A DNA stretch of 64,000 nt from AP-15 sp963703855 (GTDB lineage Bacteria; Pseudomonadota; Alphaproteobacteria; ATCC43930; CGMCC-115725), in contig CAVPFW010000010.1 in assembly GCA_963703855.1 (NCBI GenBank), positions 1 to 64,000 on the forward strand. Direction: 5' to 3'. The notes below the pieces were generated by a model. That model was not told the origin of the DNA, did not search any database, and was given only the letters and a program-made list of their open reading frames with translations. This document shows positions 50,328-60,820 of this stretch, in pieces. Both the position numbers and the translations under genes were made by a program. Within the stretch, counting starts at the first letter, position 1. Every line of letters starts with the position of its first letter.

Positions 50328-53300
50328 TCTCGAAATTTTTCATCGAGCACCCGGTCCTGGCGAATGTGCTGGCGATCGTGCTGGTGCTGATCGGCGCCAT
50401 CTGCGTGCTGCGCCTGCCGGTCGCCCAGTATCCGAACGTGACGCCGCCGACCGTGCAGGTGACCACCCGCTATCCCGGCGCCAGCCCGCAGACCGTCGTC
50501 GACACCGTCGCCCTGCCGATCGAGCTGCAGGTCAACGGCGTCGAAGGCATGATCTACATGGAGTCGACCAGCGCCTATGACGGCACCTACACCCTGACGG
50601 TCAGCTTCGCGATCGGCACCGATCCGAACATGGATCAGGTGCTGGTGCAGAACCGGGTGACCAACGCTCTGGCGCAGCTGCCCGAGGCGGTGCAGGCGCA
50701 GGGGGTGGCGATCCGCGCCAAATCCTCGTCGATCCTCGAATTCGTGACCCTCGATTCGCCCGATGGGTCGCGCGACGCGCTCTATATGTGGAACTACGCG
50801 ACGATCAACCTGGTCAACGAGCTGGCTCGCCTGCCGGGCGTCGGCAACGTCGCGGTGATGGGCGCCGGCGAATATTCGATGCGGATCTGGATGGACCCGC
50901 AGAAGCTCTATTCCTACGGGCTGGTGCCGGAGGACGTGATCCGGGTCGTCCGCCAGCAGAGCCAGGAGGTCGCGGCCGGGCAGGTCGGCATGCCGCCCGC
51001 ACCCAAGGACCAGCAGTTCCAGTACACCGTCGACATCCAGTCGCGGCTCGACGACCCCAACCAGTTCGGCGACATCGTCGTCAAGGACCAGACCGCCCAG
51101 GGCGGCCGTCTGGTCAAGCTCAAGGACGTGGCGCGGATCGAGCTCGGCGCCCAGACTTATGCGCAGGACTTCAAGCTCGACGGCAAGCCCGCCGCCGGCA
51201 TCGCCGTCTATCAGACCCCCGACGCCAATTCGCTCAAGGTCGCGGGCGAGATCGACGCCAAGATGACCGAGCTCGCGCGCCGCTTCCCACCCGGACTGCA
51301 CTACAGCATCCCCTACAACACCACGATCTTCGTCAAGAATTCGATCGCCGAGGTCTACAAGACTTTGTGGCAGGCCGGGGTCTTGGTGCTGATCGTGATC
51401 CTGGTGTTCCTGCAGAACTTTCGCGCCACTCTAGTGCCGGCGACGACGGTGCCGGTCACGATCATCGGCGCCTTCGCCGGCATGGCCGCACTTGGCTACA
51501 CCGTCAATTTGTCGACCCTGTTCGCCCTCATTCTGGCGATCGGCATCGTCGTCGACGACGCAATCGTCATCGTCGAGGGCGTCTCCAAATACATCGAGCA
51601 GGGCATGTCCGGGCACGATGCCGCGATCCGGGCGATGGACGAATTGTTCGGGCCGGTCGTCGGCATCACCCTGGTGCTGATGGCGGTGTTCCTGCCCTCG
51701 GCCTTCGTCCCCGGCCTCAGCGGGCAGATCTTCGCGCAGTTCGCGCTGGTCATCGCGGTGACGGCGCTGATCAGCGCGGTCAATGCGGCGACCTTGAAGC
51801 CGACCCAGTGCGCGCTGTGGCTGCGCACGCCGGTCCCGGTCGAAAAGCGCAACTTCTTCTATCGCGGCTTCGACCGCGTCTACGGCCGTATGGAGCACGG
51901 CTATGCCGGGCTGATCGGCCGGATGGTGCGGCGCAGCGGGCTGATGGTGCTGATCGGCGTGGCGCTGGCGGTGGTCGGCGTCTGGGGTATCGCCCGGCTG
52001 CCGACCGCGTTCATCCCGAACGAGGACCAGGGCTATCTGATGATCGCCGCGCAGATGCCCGACGGCGCCACTCTCGGGCGCACGACCGCGGCGCTCGATC
52101 AGGCGACCAAGCTGGCGCGCGGCACCTCGGGCGTGGACCGGGTGATCGCGATCTCGGGATTGTCGGTGCTCGACAATTTCGCCGATCTCGCCAATGCCGG
52201 CGTCTGCTTTGTCATGCTCAAGCCTTGGGACGAGCGCAGCAAGGCGAAGGGCACGGACATCCTGTCGATCGCCGGGCATCTGCAAGCCCAGCTTAACCGG
52301 GCATCCGGACGGCAGGCTCTTCGTGCTGGCGCCGCCGCCGATCCAGGGCATCGGCAATGCCGGCGGCTTCCAGATGCAGACCGAGATGCTGGGCGGCAAT
52401 TTCGACTATCAGAAGCTCAGCGACGTAACCCAGCAGATCGTCAAGACGGCCGCCGGCGACCCCCGGCTGCAGCACGTGCTGACCACGTTTCGACCCGGTG
52501 CGCCGCAGGTCGCGGTGACCGTGGATCGCGACCGGGCGCAGACCTTGCGGGTCTCGGTCGGCGACGTGTTCTCGGCGCTGAGCGCCTATCTCGGGTCGAC
52601 CTACGTCAACCAGTTCAATAAGTTCGGTCTGTCGTTGCAGGTCTATGTCCAGGCCGATTCGAAATACCGCCTGCATCCCGACGACCTGCTCAATCTCTAT
52701 GTGCGCAGCCAGGACGGCAACATGGTTCCGATCGGCGCCGTCGCGCATCTGAGCTCGGTGGTCGGCCCGCCCCTGGTCACGCTCTACAATCTCTTTCCGT
52801 CGGCGACGATCATCGGCGACGCCGCGCGCGGCTACAGCTCGGGCCAGGCGCTCGCCACCATGGAAGAGATCGCGAGCAAGACCCTGCCGCAGGGCATGTC
52901 AAGTACGAATGGTCGGCGATGTCGTATCAGGAAAAGCTGACCGGCAACCAGCTCTACTACCTGTTCGGATTGTCGGTGCTGCTGGTCTATCTGTGCCTCG
53001 CCGGCCAGTACGAGAGCTGGATTCTGCCGTTGGCGGTATTGTCGGCGGTGCCTTTGGCGCTGTTGGGGCCGGTCGTGGCGTTGACCAGCCTCGGGGTCGC
53101 CAACAACCTCTATACCCAGATCGGCCTCATTCTGATGATCGCGCTGTCGGCAAAGAACGGCATCCTGATCGTCGAGGTCGCCCGCGAAGGCCGCATGGTT
53201 CACGGCAAGCCGATCCTGGAAGCGGCGGTCGACGCGTCGCGCATGCGCTTCCGGCCGATCCTGATGACCTCGTTCGCCTTTGGCCTGGGTGTCCTGCCAT

Positions 53301-53491
53301 TGGTGTTGGCGACCGGTGCCGGGGCCAACTCGCGGATTTCGCTGGGGCTCAGCGTGTTCAGCGGGATCATCGCCTCGACCTGCCTGGCGGTGCTGTTCGT
53401 CCCATCCTTTTTCGCGGTGCTGCAGCGCTTCGACGAGAGCCGCAAGGCGCGCAAGCAAAAAAACCCCCTCGAGCCCGTGGCCGCCAAGTGA
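50324..53491 (+). pseudogene. RND multidrug efflux pump (HAE1 family), two frameshifts
   Basis: Starts MISKFFIEHPVLANVLAIVL. Conserved parts: VAQYPNVTPPTVQVTTRYPG, ETVDT-like QTVVDTVALPIELQVNGVEG, MIYMESTSAYDGTYTLTVSF, TM4 GIVVDDAIVIVEGVSKYIEQ with the proton-relay Asp pair, then PTAFIPNEDQGYLMIAAQMP. Near 52299-52301 a GGG run shifts the frame to RHPDGRLFVLAPPPIQGIG. Near 52899 it shifts again to KYEWSAMSYQEKLTGNQLYY and runs to the end at FFAVLQRF. Corrected length about 1055 residues, normal for the family. Lesions are single-base type in an otherwise complete gene. Confidence 0.9.
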
Positions 53492-53578
53492 TCGTCCGAG
53501 ATCCATAGCGGTCGACGCCGTCTCGCAAGGGCGGTACAGCAAGACCGGAGGCGAGGCGGGCTGCGCGACCAGGGCTAT

Positions 53579-53720
53579 TTGGAGGTCGTCGACCGCCGAA
53601 TAAAGGCGGACGAGACCAACCTCGAGCACGCCCACGAGTTCGACGCGCGGCCGCTCGTCCTCGGAGGCGAGATCACGATCGCCTGGGATGGCGACGAGTG
53701 CGCCGATCTGGCCGGGGATT
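53579..53720 (+). pseudogene. Cupin-like remnant
   Basis: One frame reads EVVDRRIKADETNLEHAHEF, then DARPLVLGGEITIAWDGDEC. The E-H-x-H-x-F-D and LVLxGEITI pattern is the first cupin motif. The rest of the fold, including the second motif, is missing. The surrounding 395-base gap has no other gene. Confidence 0.45.
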
Positions 53721-53886
53721 TGTCAAGCAGCGTTTCACAATCAGTTTCGGCTACGGATTCGCGGCAGATTGACCGAACCAGATGGGCGGCCTATCCTTCA
53801 ACCTCAGGACGAAAGTTAGCGGCCTTGTTGACGCGCGCCGCACCTGAGGCGTTCCGCGCAGCAAGGCAAGCCGGCGGAGGCGTGAC

Positions 53887-56800
53887 GTGGCCAGTTTCAG
53901 TCGATCAGATAGTCAGGCCGGTTTAACTCCGTTTGGGAATCGAGCGCAACTCCGCGATCTGCCGCTATTGCGGATCATCGTGGCGACCGGGGCGCTGGCT
54001 GCAGCCGCACCGGGTGCCGTTCAGGCCGCGCCCGATCCGTGCACCGGTATCGGGGTTGTCACCTGCTCGGGCAACCAGTCTGCCGGTGTGGAAAATCCGC
54101 CATCGGGAACCACCGTTCTCAACGTCAACTCACTGACCAGCAATATCGCCCCGGCGATCGGAAGCGGGCAGCCTGGAATTTTATTTTTCGGCACCGGGAA
54201 TATAACGCTCAACAGCGCAACGGGCCCTTTCCAGATAATTACGTCGGACGATTTTGTCGATGGCATCGTTGCTCAGAGCGACGGCGGGGTCAAAGTAGCC
54301 ACCTCGGGCAACATCTCCATTAAAGGCCTCTTTGCCAATGGGATTAATTTGCTCTCGTTTGGCGGCGGGGCAATAAACCTCGCATCGGCGAGCAACATCT
54401 CCCTCGCCCAGGGTGGAAACGGCATCATCGCCTATAGTGATGGTGCGGTCGCCGTTACTTCCTCGGGCGCCATATCGGTGACGGGTGACGGCACCGGGAT
54501 CAATGCAACTGCCGGGAACCATGTCACCGTAAACTCGTCAGGCCCGATCTCGATTACTGGCGATGGCGACGCGATTGATGCAACTGATATTGGCGGCCCG
54601 GTTGGCGGGGGCGCGGTCACCGTGATTTCGTCGGGCGCCATATCCTTGGCGGGTAATTCCGCTGTCGGAATCGACGCCTCCTCCGAAGACATTGACCCGG
54701 TCAGTGTCACATCGTCGAGCAACATTTCTCTCACCAATGGGGGCGCCGGTATTTCGGCCTCGGGCTTGGGTGCGATTACCGTGAGCTCCTCCGGCGAGAT
54801 TTCCGTGGCGGGTGCCCCAGGCGTCGGGATCGCCGCTGCATCGGGGGAGGCCGGGGCAGTCAGCGTCAAATCGTCAGGCAGCGTCTCGATCGAGGGCGAC
54901 GGCGCTGCGATTATTGCGGTTTCCGTCGGCGGCGCCGCCAACATCATGTCGTCGGGGAATATACTCCTAGGAGGCAGCGGCATCGGGATCAGCGCAATTG
55001 CCGGGACCGAAGCGACCGTGAGCTCGTCGGGCGGCATCTCCGTTCGGGGTGACGGAAATGCGATTGATGCCATCTCCATTAATGGCGCCGCCAACGTCAC
55101 GTCGTCAGGCGAGGTCACGCTTGGAGGCGACGGCGCCGCGATTGCTGCTTTTTCCGTTGGCGGCGCCGCCAATGTCACGTCGTCGGGAAATATCTTGGTC
55201 GGAGGCAATGGCAGCGGCATCGTGGCTCAAGGCAGCATCGTTCAGGTGACCTTGTCGGGCAATGTTGCCGTTGCGAAGGGCGGCACCGGAATCGATGCAA
55301 CGGGCGGAAACGGGGCCACCGTAAACTCGTCAGGCGGCATCTCCATCGCAGGCGATGGCAACGCGATTGACGCTTCTTCGACGGGCGGCGCTGCCAACGT
55401 CACATCGTCGGGGAATATATTCATCGGCGGCAGCGGCACCGCGATCGATGCTCTGGGAAACCTGGTCCAGGTCAACTCCTCAAGCAACATCTCGGTTAGG
55501 GACGGCGGCACCGGGATCAGGGCATCCGGCGACGGTCAGGTCGCCGTAAACTCGTCGGGCGTCATCTCCGTCGGCGGCGACGGCACCGCAATCGATGCCT
55601 TCTCCGTCGCCGGGGCCGCCAAGGTCAACTCGTCGGGGAATATATTCATCGGCGGCAGCGGCACCGGGATCGCTGCCGAGGGAAACCTCGTCCAGGTCAA
55701 CGCGTCGGGCAACATCTCCCTCGCACATGGCGGCACGGGGATCAGCGCATTCGGCGGCAATCAGGTCGCCGTAAACTCGTCGGGCAGCATATCCGTTGGA
55801 GGCGAGTACGGCTTCGGGATCGTCGCGCTCGATACGTACAAAGGAGGCGTTGTCAGCATCAATTCATCAGGCCACGTAACGGCGGCGGGACCCGCGTCTA
55901 CCGCCATTCTCGCCCAAGCTACGGGTGGCGACATCACCGTCAACATCGCCCGCGGGACAATTACCGGCGGTTCGGGAACTGGTGCCGGCATCGAACTGAT
56001 TGGCGGCGCAAACAACACCCTGACAAACCTCGGAACGATCATGACGTCGCCTGGCCTCGCCGGAACCGCAATTCTCGGCATGCCGGCCTCGGGTTTGCCG
56101 CCGACTTCCCAATCCCTCGTTGGCAACAACGTCGTCATGAACGCCGGAACGATTACCGGCAATGTCGACCTCGGGCCTGGTCGCAATGCCTTCAATAATC
56201 TGCCGGGCGGCACGTTCAATTCCGGCGCGACCGTCAACCTCGGCGCCGGAAACCCGCTCAACAACAGCGGAAATCTGTCGCCCGGCGGCAGCGGCATGAT
56301 CCAGACGACGGCGCTGACCGGGAACCTGATGCAGGGAGGCGCCGCTAAAATTACCGTGGACGTCAACCCGGCAACGGGCCAAGCCGACCGCATCAATGCC
56401 ACCGGCAGCGCCAATCTCGCCGGCCAGATCGTGGTCAACCTGGCGAACGCCACCCCGACGATAGGCACGACCACCTTGACCCTCGTGCACGCGGCAGGCG
56501 GTGCGACCGACAACGGCCTCGCCCTCGGGGCTCTGCCCGCGGTCGCGGCCTATCAGCTGGAATTTCCGAACGCGAACGACGTGGTGCTCCAGGGCGGGCT
56601 AACCTTTGCGCCGGCCGGGCTCAACGGCAACCAGACGTCAATCGGTCGGAGCATCAACGCCATTCAGCTCGCGGGAGGCTCGCCGAGCTTTCTCCCGATC
56701 GTCCAGGCGATCCTTACGATCCCGGATCTGGCGGGTCTTGGGCAGGCCTACAACCAGCTCTCGCCCGAGACTTACGGCGACAATGAGATCGCCGATTTCT

Positions 56801-57711
56801 ATTCCGATCTGCGTTTTGCCAGCAGCCTGATGAGCTGCGACGTCCCGGACGGGCGCTATGTCTTCATCAAGGAAGGGCAATGTGTTTGGGCGCAGCTTGG
56901 CGGCAAGTTTCTGGACCTCAATGCAACCTCGGGCAGCCTCGGCTTTGGCGAGAATGCGTTTGTGATGTTGGGCGGTGCGGAAATGATGCTGCGGCCGGAT
57001 TGGTTTGCCAGCTTCGCCTTCGGCTACGATCACGGCAACATCGACACGGCCGATGGGCTGGCACAGTCGCAGGCCAACCGCGCCCATTTCGGCGCAGCGA
57101 TCAAATACAATCCCGGCCCGTTCCTGTTCGCGGCGGCGGTCTATGGCGGCTATGGCTGGTACACGACCGACCGTTTGATCAATTTTGCCGATTTCAGCGC
57201 GACCGCCGCATCCGACAGCGGGATCAGCAATGTCGGCGGACGATTCCGGGCTACCTATTTGATCGATTGCGGATCGTGGTACCTGAAGCCGCTCGTCGAT
57301 TTCAACGTCACGCATGTCAGCCTCAACAGTTTCAGCGAACAGGGAGCCGGCGGAGCCAGCCTGATTGTTTCCGGCACCGGCTCGACCGTGTTCAGCGCAT
57401 CGCCCGCGGTCGAGGTCGGCACGCAAACCAGCCTGCAAAACGGTGTTCTGCTGAGGCCTTTCGCGCAGCTCGGCATCAGCGCGTTCAGCAACACCAACTT
57501 TACCGTCGATGCGTCGTTCAACGGCGCCCCCAGCGGCGCCGCCCCATTCGGCGTCGCGACCGGCATCAATTCGGTGACCGCCGATGTCGCGGCCGGTGCG
57601 GATATGTTCCTGCCCGACAGCCGGTGGGCGCTGAAGCTCGCCTATAACGCCCATTACGGCGCGCGGGTGCGTGACCAGGGCGTCAGCGTGAAAGCCAGCA
57701 TCCGCTTCTGA
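53887..57711 (+). CDS. Autotransporter (type Va secreted beta-helix protein)
   Basis: 1274 residues from a GTG at 53887 with GGAGG upstream. Long signal (LLRIIVATGALAAAAPGAVQ-AA). Passenger, about residues 50-800, is a run of short beta-helix repeats of form V-N-S-S-G-x-I-S-V-x-G-D-G-x-A-I-D-A, rich in Gly/Ser/Ala with very few Cys. An autochaperone-like stretch (NLGAGNPLNNSGNLSPGGSG, TLTLVHAAGGATDNGL) precedes the barrel from about residue 975: WAQLGGKFLDLNATSGSLGF, WFASFAFGYDHGNIDTADGL and the end VRDQGVSVKASIRF with terminal Phe. It inserts in the outer membrane and exposes or releases the passenger. Likely adhesin or biofilm factor. Confidence 0.9.
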   Translation: MASFSRSDSQAGLTPFGNRAQLRDLPLLRIIVATGALAAAAPGAVQAAPDPCTGIGVVTCSGNQSAGVENPPSGTTVLNVNSLTSNIAPAIGSGQPGILFFGTGNITLNSATGPFQIITSDDFVDGIVAQSDGGVKVATSGNISIKGLFANGINLLSFGGGAINLASASNISLAQGGNGIIAYSDGAVAVTSSGAISVTGDGTGINATAGNHVTVNSSGPISITGDGDAIDATDIGGPVGGGAVTVISSGAISLAGNSAVGIDASSEDIDPVSVTSSSNISLTNGGAGISASGLGAITVSSSGEISVAGAPGVGIAAASGEAGAVSVKSSGSVSIEGDGAAIIAVSVGGAANIMSSGNILLGGSGIGISAIAGTEATVSSSGGISVRGDGNAIDAISINGAANVTSSGEVTLGGDGAAIAAFSVGGAANVTSSGNILVGGNGSGIVAQGSIVQVTLSGNVAVAKGGTGIDATGGNGATVNSSGGISIAGDGNAIDASSTGGAANVTSSGNIFIGGSGTAIDALGNLVQVNSSSNISVRDGGTGIRASGDGQVAVNSSGVISVGGDGTAIDAFSVAGAAKVNSSGNIFIGGSGTGIAAEGNLVQVNASGNISLAHGGTGISAFGGNQVAVNSSGSISVGGEYGFGIVALDTYKGGVVSINSSGHVTAAGPASTAILAQATGGDITVNIARGTITGGSGTGAGIELIGGANNTLTNLGTIMTSPGLAGTAILGMPASGLPPTSQSLVGNNVVMNAGTITGNVDLGPGRNAFNNLPGGTFNSGATVNLGAGNPLNNSGNLSPGGSGMIQTTALTGNLMQGGAAKITVDVNPATGQADRINATGSANLAGQIVVNLANATPTIGTTTLTLVHAAGGATDNGLALGALPAVAAYQLEFPNANDVVLQGGLTFAPAGLNGNQTSIGRSINAIQLAGGSPSFLPIVQAILTIPDLAGLGQAYNQLSPETYGDNEIADFYSDLRFASSLMSCDVPDGRYVFIKEGQCVWAQLGGKFLDLNATSGSLGFGENAFVMLGGAEMMLRPDWFASFAFGYDHGNIDTADGLAQSQANRAHFGAAIKYNPGPFLFAAAVYGGYGWYTTDRLINFADFSATAASDSGISNVGGRFRATYLIDCGSWYLKPLVDFNVTHVSLNSFSEQGAGGASLIVSGTGSTVFSASPAVEVGTQTSLQNGVLLRPFAQLGISAFSNTNFTVDASFNGAPSGAAPFGVATGINSVTADVAAGADMFLPDSRWALKLAYNAHYGARVRDQGVSVKASIRF
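54290..55870 (+). repeat. Degenerate tandem repeats in the autotransporter passenger
   Basis: About 15-20 units of roughly 60-110 bases with the core TCGTCGGGxxxATxTCC. Some copies are almost identical: TCGTCGGGGAATATATTCAT with the following CGGCGGCAGCGGCACC occurs at about 55407 and again at 55631. This points to recent internal duplication and possible repeat-number variation between strains. Confidence 0.8.
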
Positions 57712-57850
57712 AAGCCGACCTCCCGGCATCGCCCCGCACCTGTGTCGCCGCTCGCCCTGCGGCTCGGCGCAAACCGAAATCTTCTTGCCCTCGACGCCAA
57801 TAAGACCAAAAGTCCCGCTATCTAGGGTCAGTCGAAGCTTGGGAAGTACG

Positions 57851-59691
57851 ATGAAACGAACCATCATCACCTCGTTAGTCTTAATTTTTCTGATTTTCGT
57901 TGGTTTTGTCGGCAATGCCGTCGCACAGGTCCCTCCCGTTGCGTGCCCCAAGCCAACGGATCACGCTCCGAAGAAAACACTCAGAATTTACAACAACAAC
58001 CCCACTAATGGTAATAACATTTACGTATTCTTCGAGTCATTCATACAAGACCCGAACAAGGCGGATTTGTGGATGCAAGCATGCTTTAGAGTAACAGACT
58101 GGGACAGCAATTTTGTCAGTCCACGGCGATTTGTGACCACCAGGCTTCGCAGAGCGTACATTCAGATAGGCAATGATGAAGGAATCGCTCCGGGACAGTC
58201 GGTCAAGATTTCCATTCCATTTTACACTCAATTGCTGACGACGACCGCAGATAATCTCGGAAAGGTACCTGATCAATATATCGACTGGTGGAATTCGGGG
58301 CGCATCGTGTTTTTCGACAGTCCAGCGGCCTATCACTCTGTGAAGGTTACCAACAGTCCCGACAAGACCGTGCCCGGAGGGGGTCTCCACCCGCTCCGGT
58401 CAAAGTTCTTGGTGGGGCTGCGGTACCTTCTTGTACCTCCTCCAATGGCAAGACGTGCAGCGTCGGGCTGTTCGAGAATGCCCTCCAGCCGCTTGACGGC
58501 ATTCCGTTCCAGCTTCAAGAATACACTCTTGCCTCTGCCGAGGGCCCGCCCCTCAACAAAACCCTGCCCGCGCCGACCAGAACGAAAATTGACCTGAACT
58601 TCGTCAATTATAATGTGTCGTCGCTCGATTCTGTGTTCCTGCCGGTGGCGATGGGGCCGCTGACCAAGGCCGGCGACAGCAGGGATCTCGGGGTCCCGCC
58701 GAAAGGGGTCGGGGTGCCGGTGCCGTATGTCGGCACGGCGCTCACAACCGCACAATTTAGAGCAACCCTCGACAAGTTTTCAAGCGGCGGAAATAATTGG
58801 CCGTTCTACGTACCCGCCTACTTTGACGATATGGTTCGTCCTAATTTCCCGTCATCTGCCGCAAAAGCCTGTTCTCTTGCACCGTTCTCCTCCCCCAGCA
58901 CAGGTGTTTATAACTTGCCGAAAATTCCTGGCGCCTTCAACGTCTTGACGGCGTCGTACCTGGGAGCGCGGGTGGACGATGCGGGGAAAATCGTTTTCCC
59001 ACCGGTGCCGCCGGTGCTGAGCTCAAATCCTGCCAACTACAAGACCAAATACACGATGAACGCGTGCACCCTCCCAACACCTCCGCCCTTTGTAAACCCG
59101 CCGAATTTGGGAAAGGCCGGCAAATCGTTCGTCGACTTGTGGAACAAATGTTACCCCAGCACGCTGGACACCAGTCAAACCTGTAAGGACGTCAGAACGG
59201 TAGCCGACCTCGTTGTCAACAAAAGCTATTTTGCCAATAAGGCTTGTACAAATCCGCAAACTCCACCCTTCTACATAACGATGCAGGCCGTGTATGGCTG
59301 GGTTCCGATTGTCAATAGAGGCTGCACCGGTCTCGACCTGAAAACCCATGCAACGTCATATCAAAATGCCGCCCTCGCCTATTGCCGTCTGCAATATAAT
59401 TACGTGACTTTACCGGCAAACCAGAAAGCTGTTTACACATTCAATCCTTTCACAGCCCTAATTCATGCTCCGTATAGTCCAGTATTAGGGGGCGGCGTCA
59501 ACTCCAGCGCGTACGCGTTCTCTATCGACGACAAGCTGTCGTTTAAGAGTGTGGTAGCGGACGGGATCATTCTTACCATCGCCGGCAGCAAAGGCCTCGA
59601 GTTTGACAAAAAGAGCGGCCAAACGGCGCCGGTGGCAACGCCGATTCCGACAACTGCGCAACAGATCCTGGATCATTGCAAGCTGGATTGA
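57851..59691 (+). pseudogene. Exported protein of unknown function, one frameshift
   Basis: ATG at 57851. Signal peptide TSLVLIFLIFVGFVGNAVAQ, then TLRIYNNNPTNGNNIYVFFE and IDWWNSGRIVFFDSPAAYHS up to DKTVPGG. The G5 run at 58379-58383 shifts the frame; adding one G joins to GSPPAPVKVLGGAAVPSCTS and gives 613 residues. Later parts: LPAPTRTKIDLNFVNYNVSS, NNWPFYVPAYFDDMVRPNFP, ITMQAVYGWVPIVNRGCTGL and FNPFTALIHAPYSPVLGGGV. Several Cys could form disulphides. I do not recognise the family; the layout suggests a large beta-rich periplasmic or secreted protein. It follows the autotransporter on the same strand, 139 bases on. Confidence 0.65.
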
Positions 59692-59993
59692 GGCGGGGGT
59701 AACGACACGAACTCCGCAGGCGCCGCCGCCAAAAAGGCTGGGTACAAATTCGCTGCCATGCGCGCATTCGCGGCCGGCAACAAGCGCACCCCTTTCTTTC
59801 GTGCGGTCGCCTTTGTCGAGGCAAACGGGTGTTTGCTTTACGATGCCGCACGGCGAGACCGCCGCCCGAAGAGCCCGCGTTTTCGCCGACCACCGCTTTG
59901 GCGAAAACGCCCTTGGCGAATGGCTGCGCTACTCGATCGATGGACCCCCCGGAGCTTTCACGCGACCCGACCCTCCACCCGAAAGGAGCGATC
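59692..59993. other. Intergenic gap
   Basis: About 300 bases. A short frame (NDTNSAGAAAKKAGYKFAAM) looks mildly protein-like but has no start or motif. GAAAGGAGC at 59981-59989 is the ribosome site of the next gene. Confidence 0.35.
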
Positions 59994-60539
59994 ATGGCCA
60001 GGCTTCCGTTGATTACCCGCAAGGACCAGGTGGCGGAAAAGGACCGCGCGACCGTCGATGCGATCGTGGCGAGCCGCGGCGCATTGCAAGGTCCGTTCAC
60101 GATGTTCCTGCATTGCCCGGAGCTGGCCGGGCGGCTCGCCCATCTCGGTGCGTTCGTGCGCTTCGAAGGCTCGCTCGACATGCGGGTGCGGGTATTGGCG
60201 GCGATGACGGTCGCGCGCGAATTCGAGGCGGTCTATGTCTGGGGCGCGCAGGCCGGCGGCGCCCGGCGGCAGGGCGTGCCCGAGGCGACGATCGCCGCGA
60301 TCCGCGAGAACCATTCGCGCGGCCTCCCGCCGGAAGACGCGCAGATCGTCGAGTTCACCCGCCAGCTCTTGCGCCGGCACCGCATCGACGACGCCACCGC
60401 CGACCGGCTGCGGGCGCGCTTCGGCGACGATGGGTTCATCCAGCTGACCGGGGCGATCGGCTATTACAGCATGCTGGCGATGACCGTGAACGCCTGCGAA
60501 TTGGAGGCAGCACCCAACGCCGAGGCGCTGAAAGTTTAA
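59994..60539 (+). CDS. Carboxymuconolactone decarboxylase-family protein
   Basis: 181 residues; ATG at 59994 behind AAAGGAG. All-helical CMD fold: LPLITRKDQVAEKDRATVDA, QGPFTMFLHCPELAGRLAHL, GAFVRFEGSLDMRVRVLAAM and TVAREFEAVYVWGAQAGGAR. The redox CxxC of AhpD-type members is absent, so it is more like the decarboxylase/hydrolase branch. The substrate is unknown. Confidence 0.82.
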   Translation: MARLPLITRKDQVAEKDRATVDAIVASRGALQGPFTMFLHCPELAGRLAHLGAFVRFEGSLDMRVRVLAAMTVAREFEAVYVWGAQAGGARRQGVPEATIAAIRENHSRGLPPEDAQIVEFTRQLLRRHRIDDATADRLRARFGDDGFIQLTGAIGYYSMLAMTVNACELEAAPNAEALKV

Positions 60540-60574
60540 GAGCCCGGCCGTAATGATTAGGTAGTATCAATCAG

Positions 60575-60722
60575 TTGCTCGTCATTTGCGCGAAAGCGGG
60601 AACCCGGAGCCCCAGGGCGTCGGTGGCCCCCTGTTCGGGCCAGGGGTAGGCTCTGGCTTGAACAGAGGGCCGCAAGCGCTTACGCAGTTACCCTGGGCCC
60701 CCGCTTTCGCGGGGGTGACGGT
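60575..60722. repeat. REP/MITE-like repeat
   Basis: CGTCATTTGCGCGAAAGCGG begins the left end, followed by GAACCCGGAGCCCCAGGG; CCCTGGGCCCCCGCTTTCGC with GGGGGTGACG forms the right end, so the termini are imperfect inverted repeats. It contains CCCCTGTTCGGGCCAGGGG, which also occurs near 31039. Same repeat family as 38.66 kb. Confidence 0.7.
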
Positions 60723-60820
60723 GACCTATTGAGATAGCTCGCTTCATTTCGAGTCGGATCTGAAGGCAGCCGCCGACGGGGGCTGGCGGCGGCCGGGGCG
60801 GGCCGCTATAACCCGCTGCC

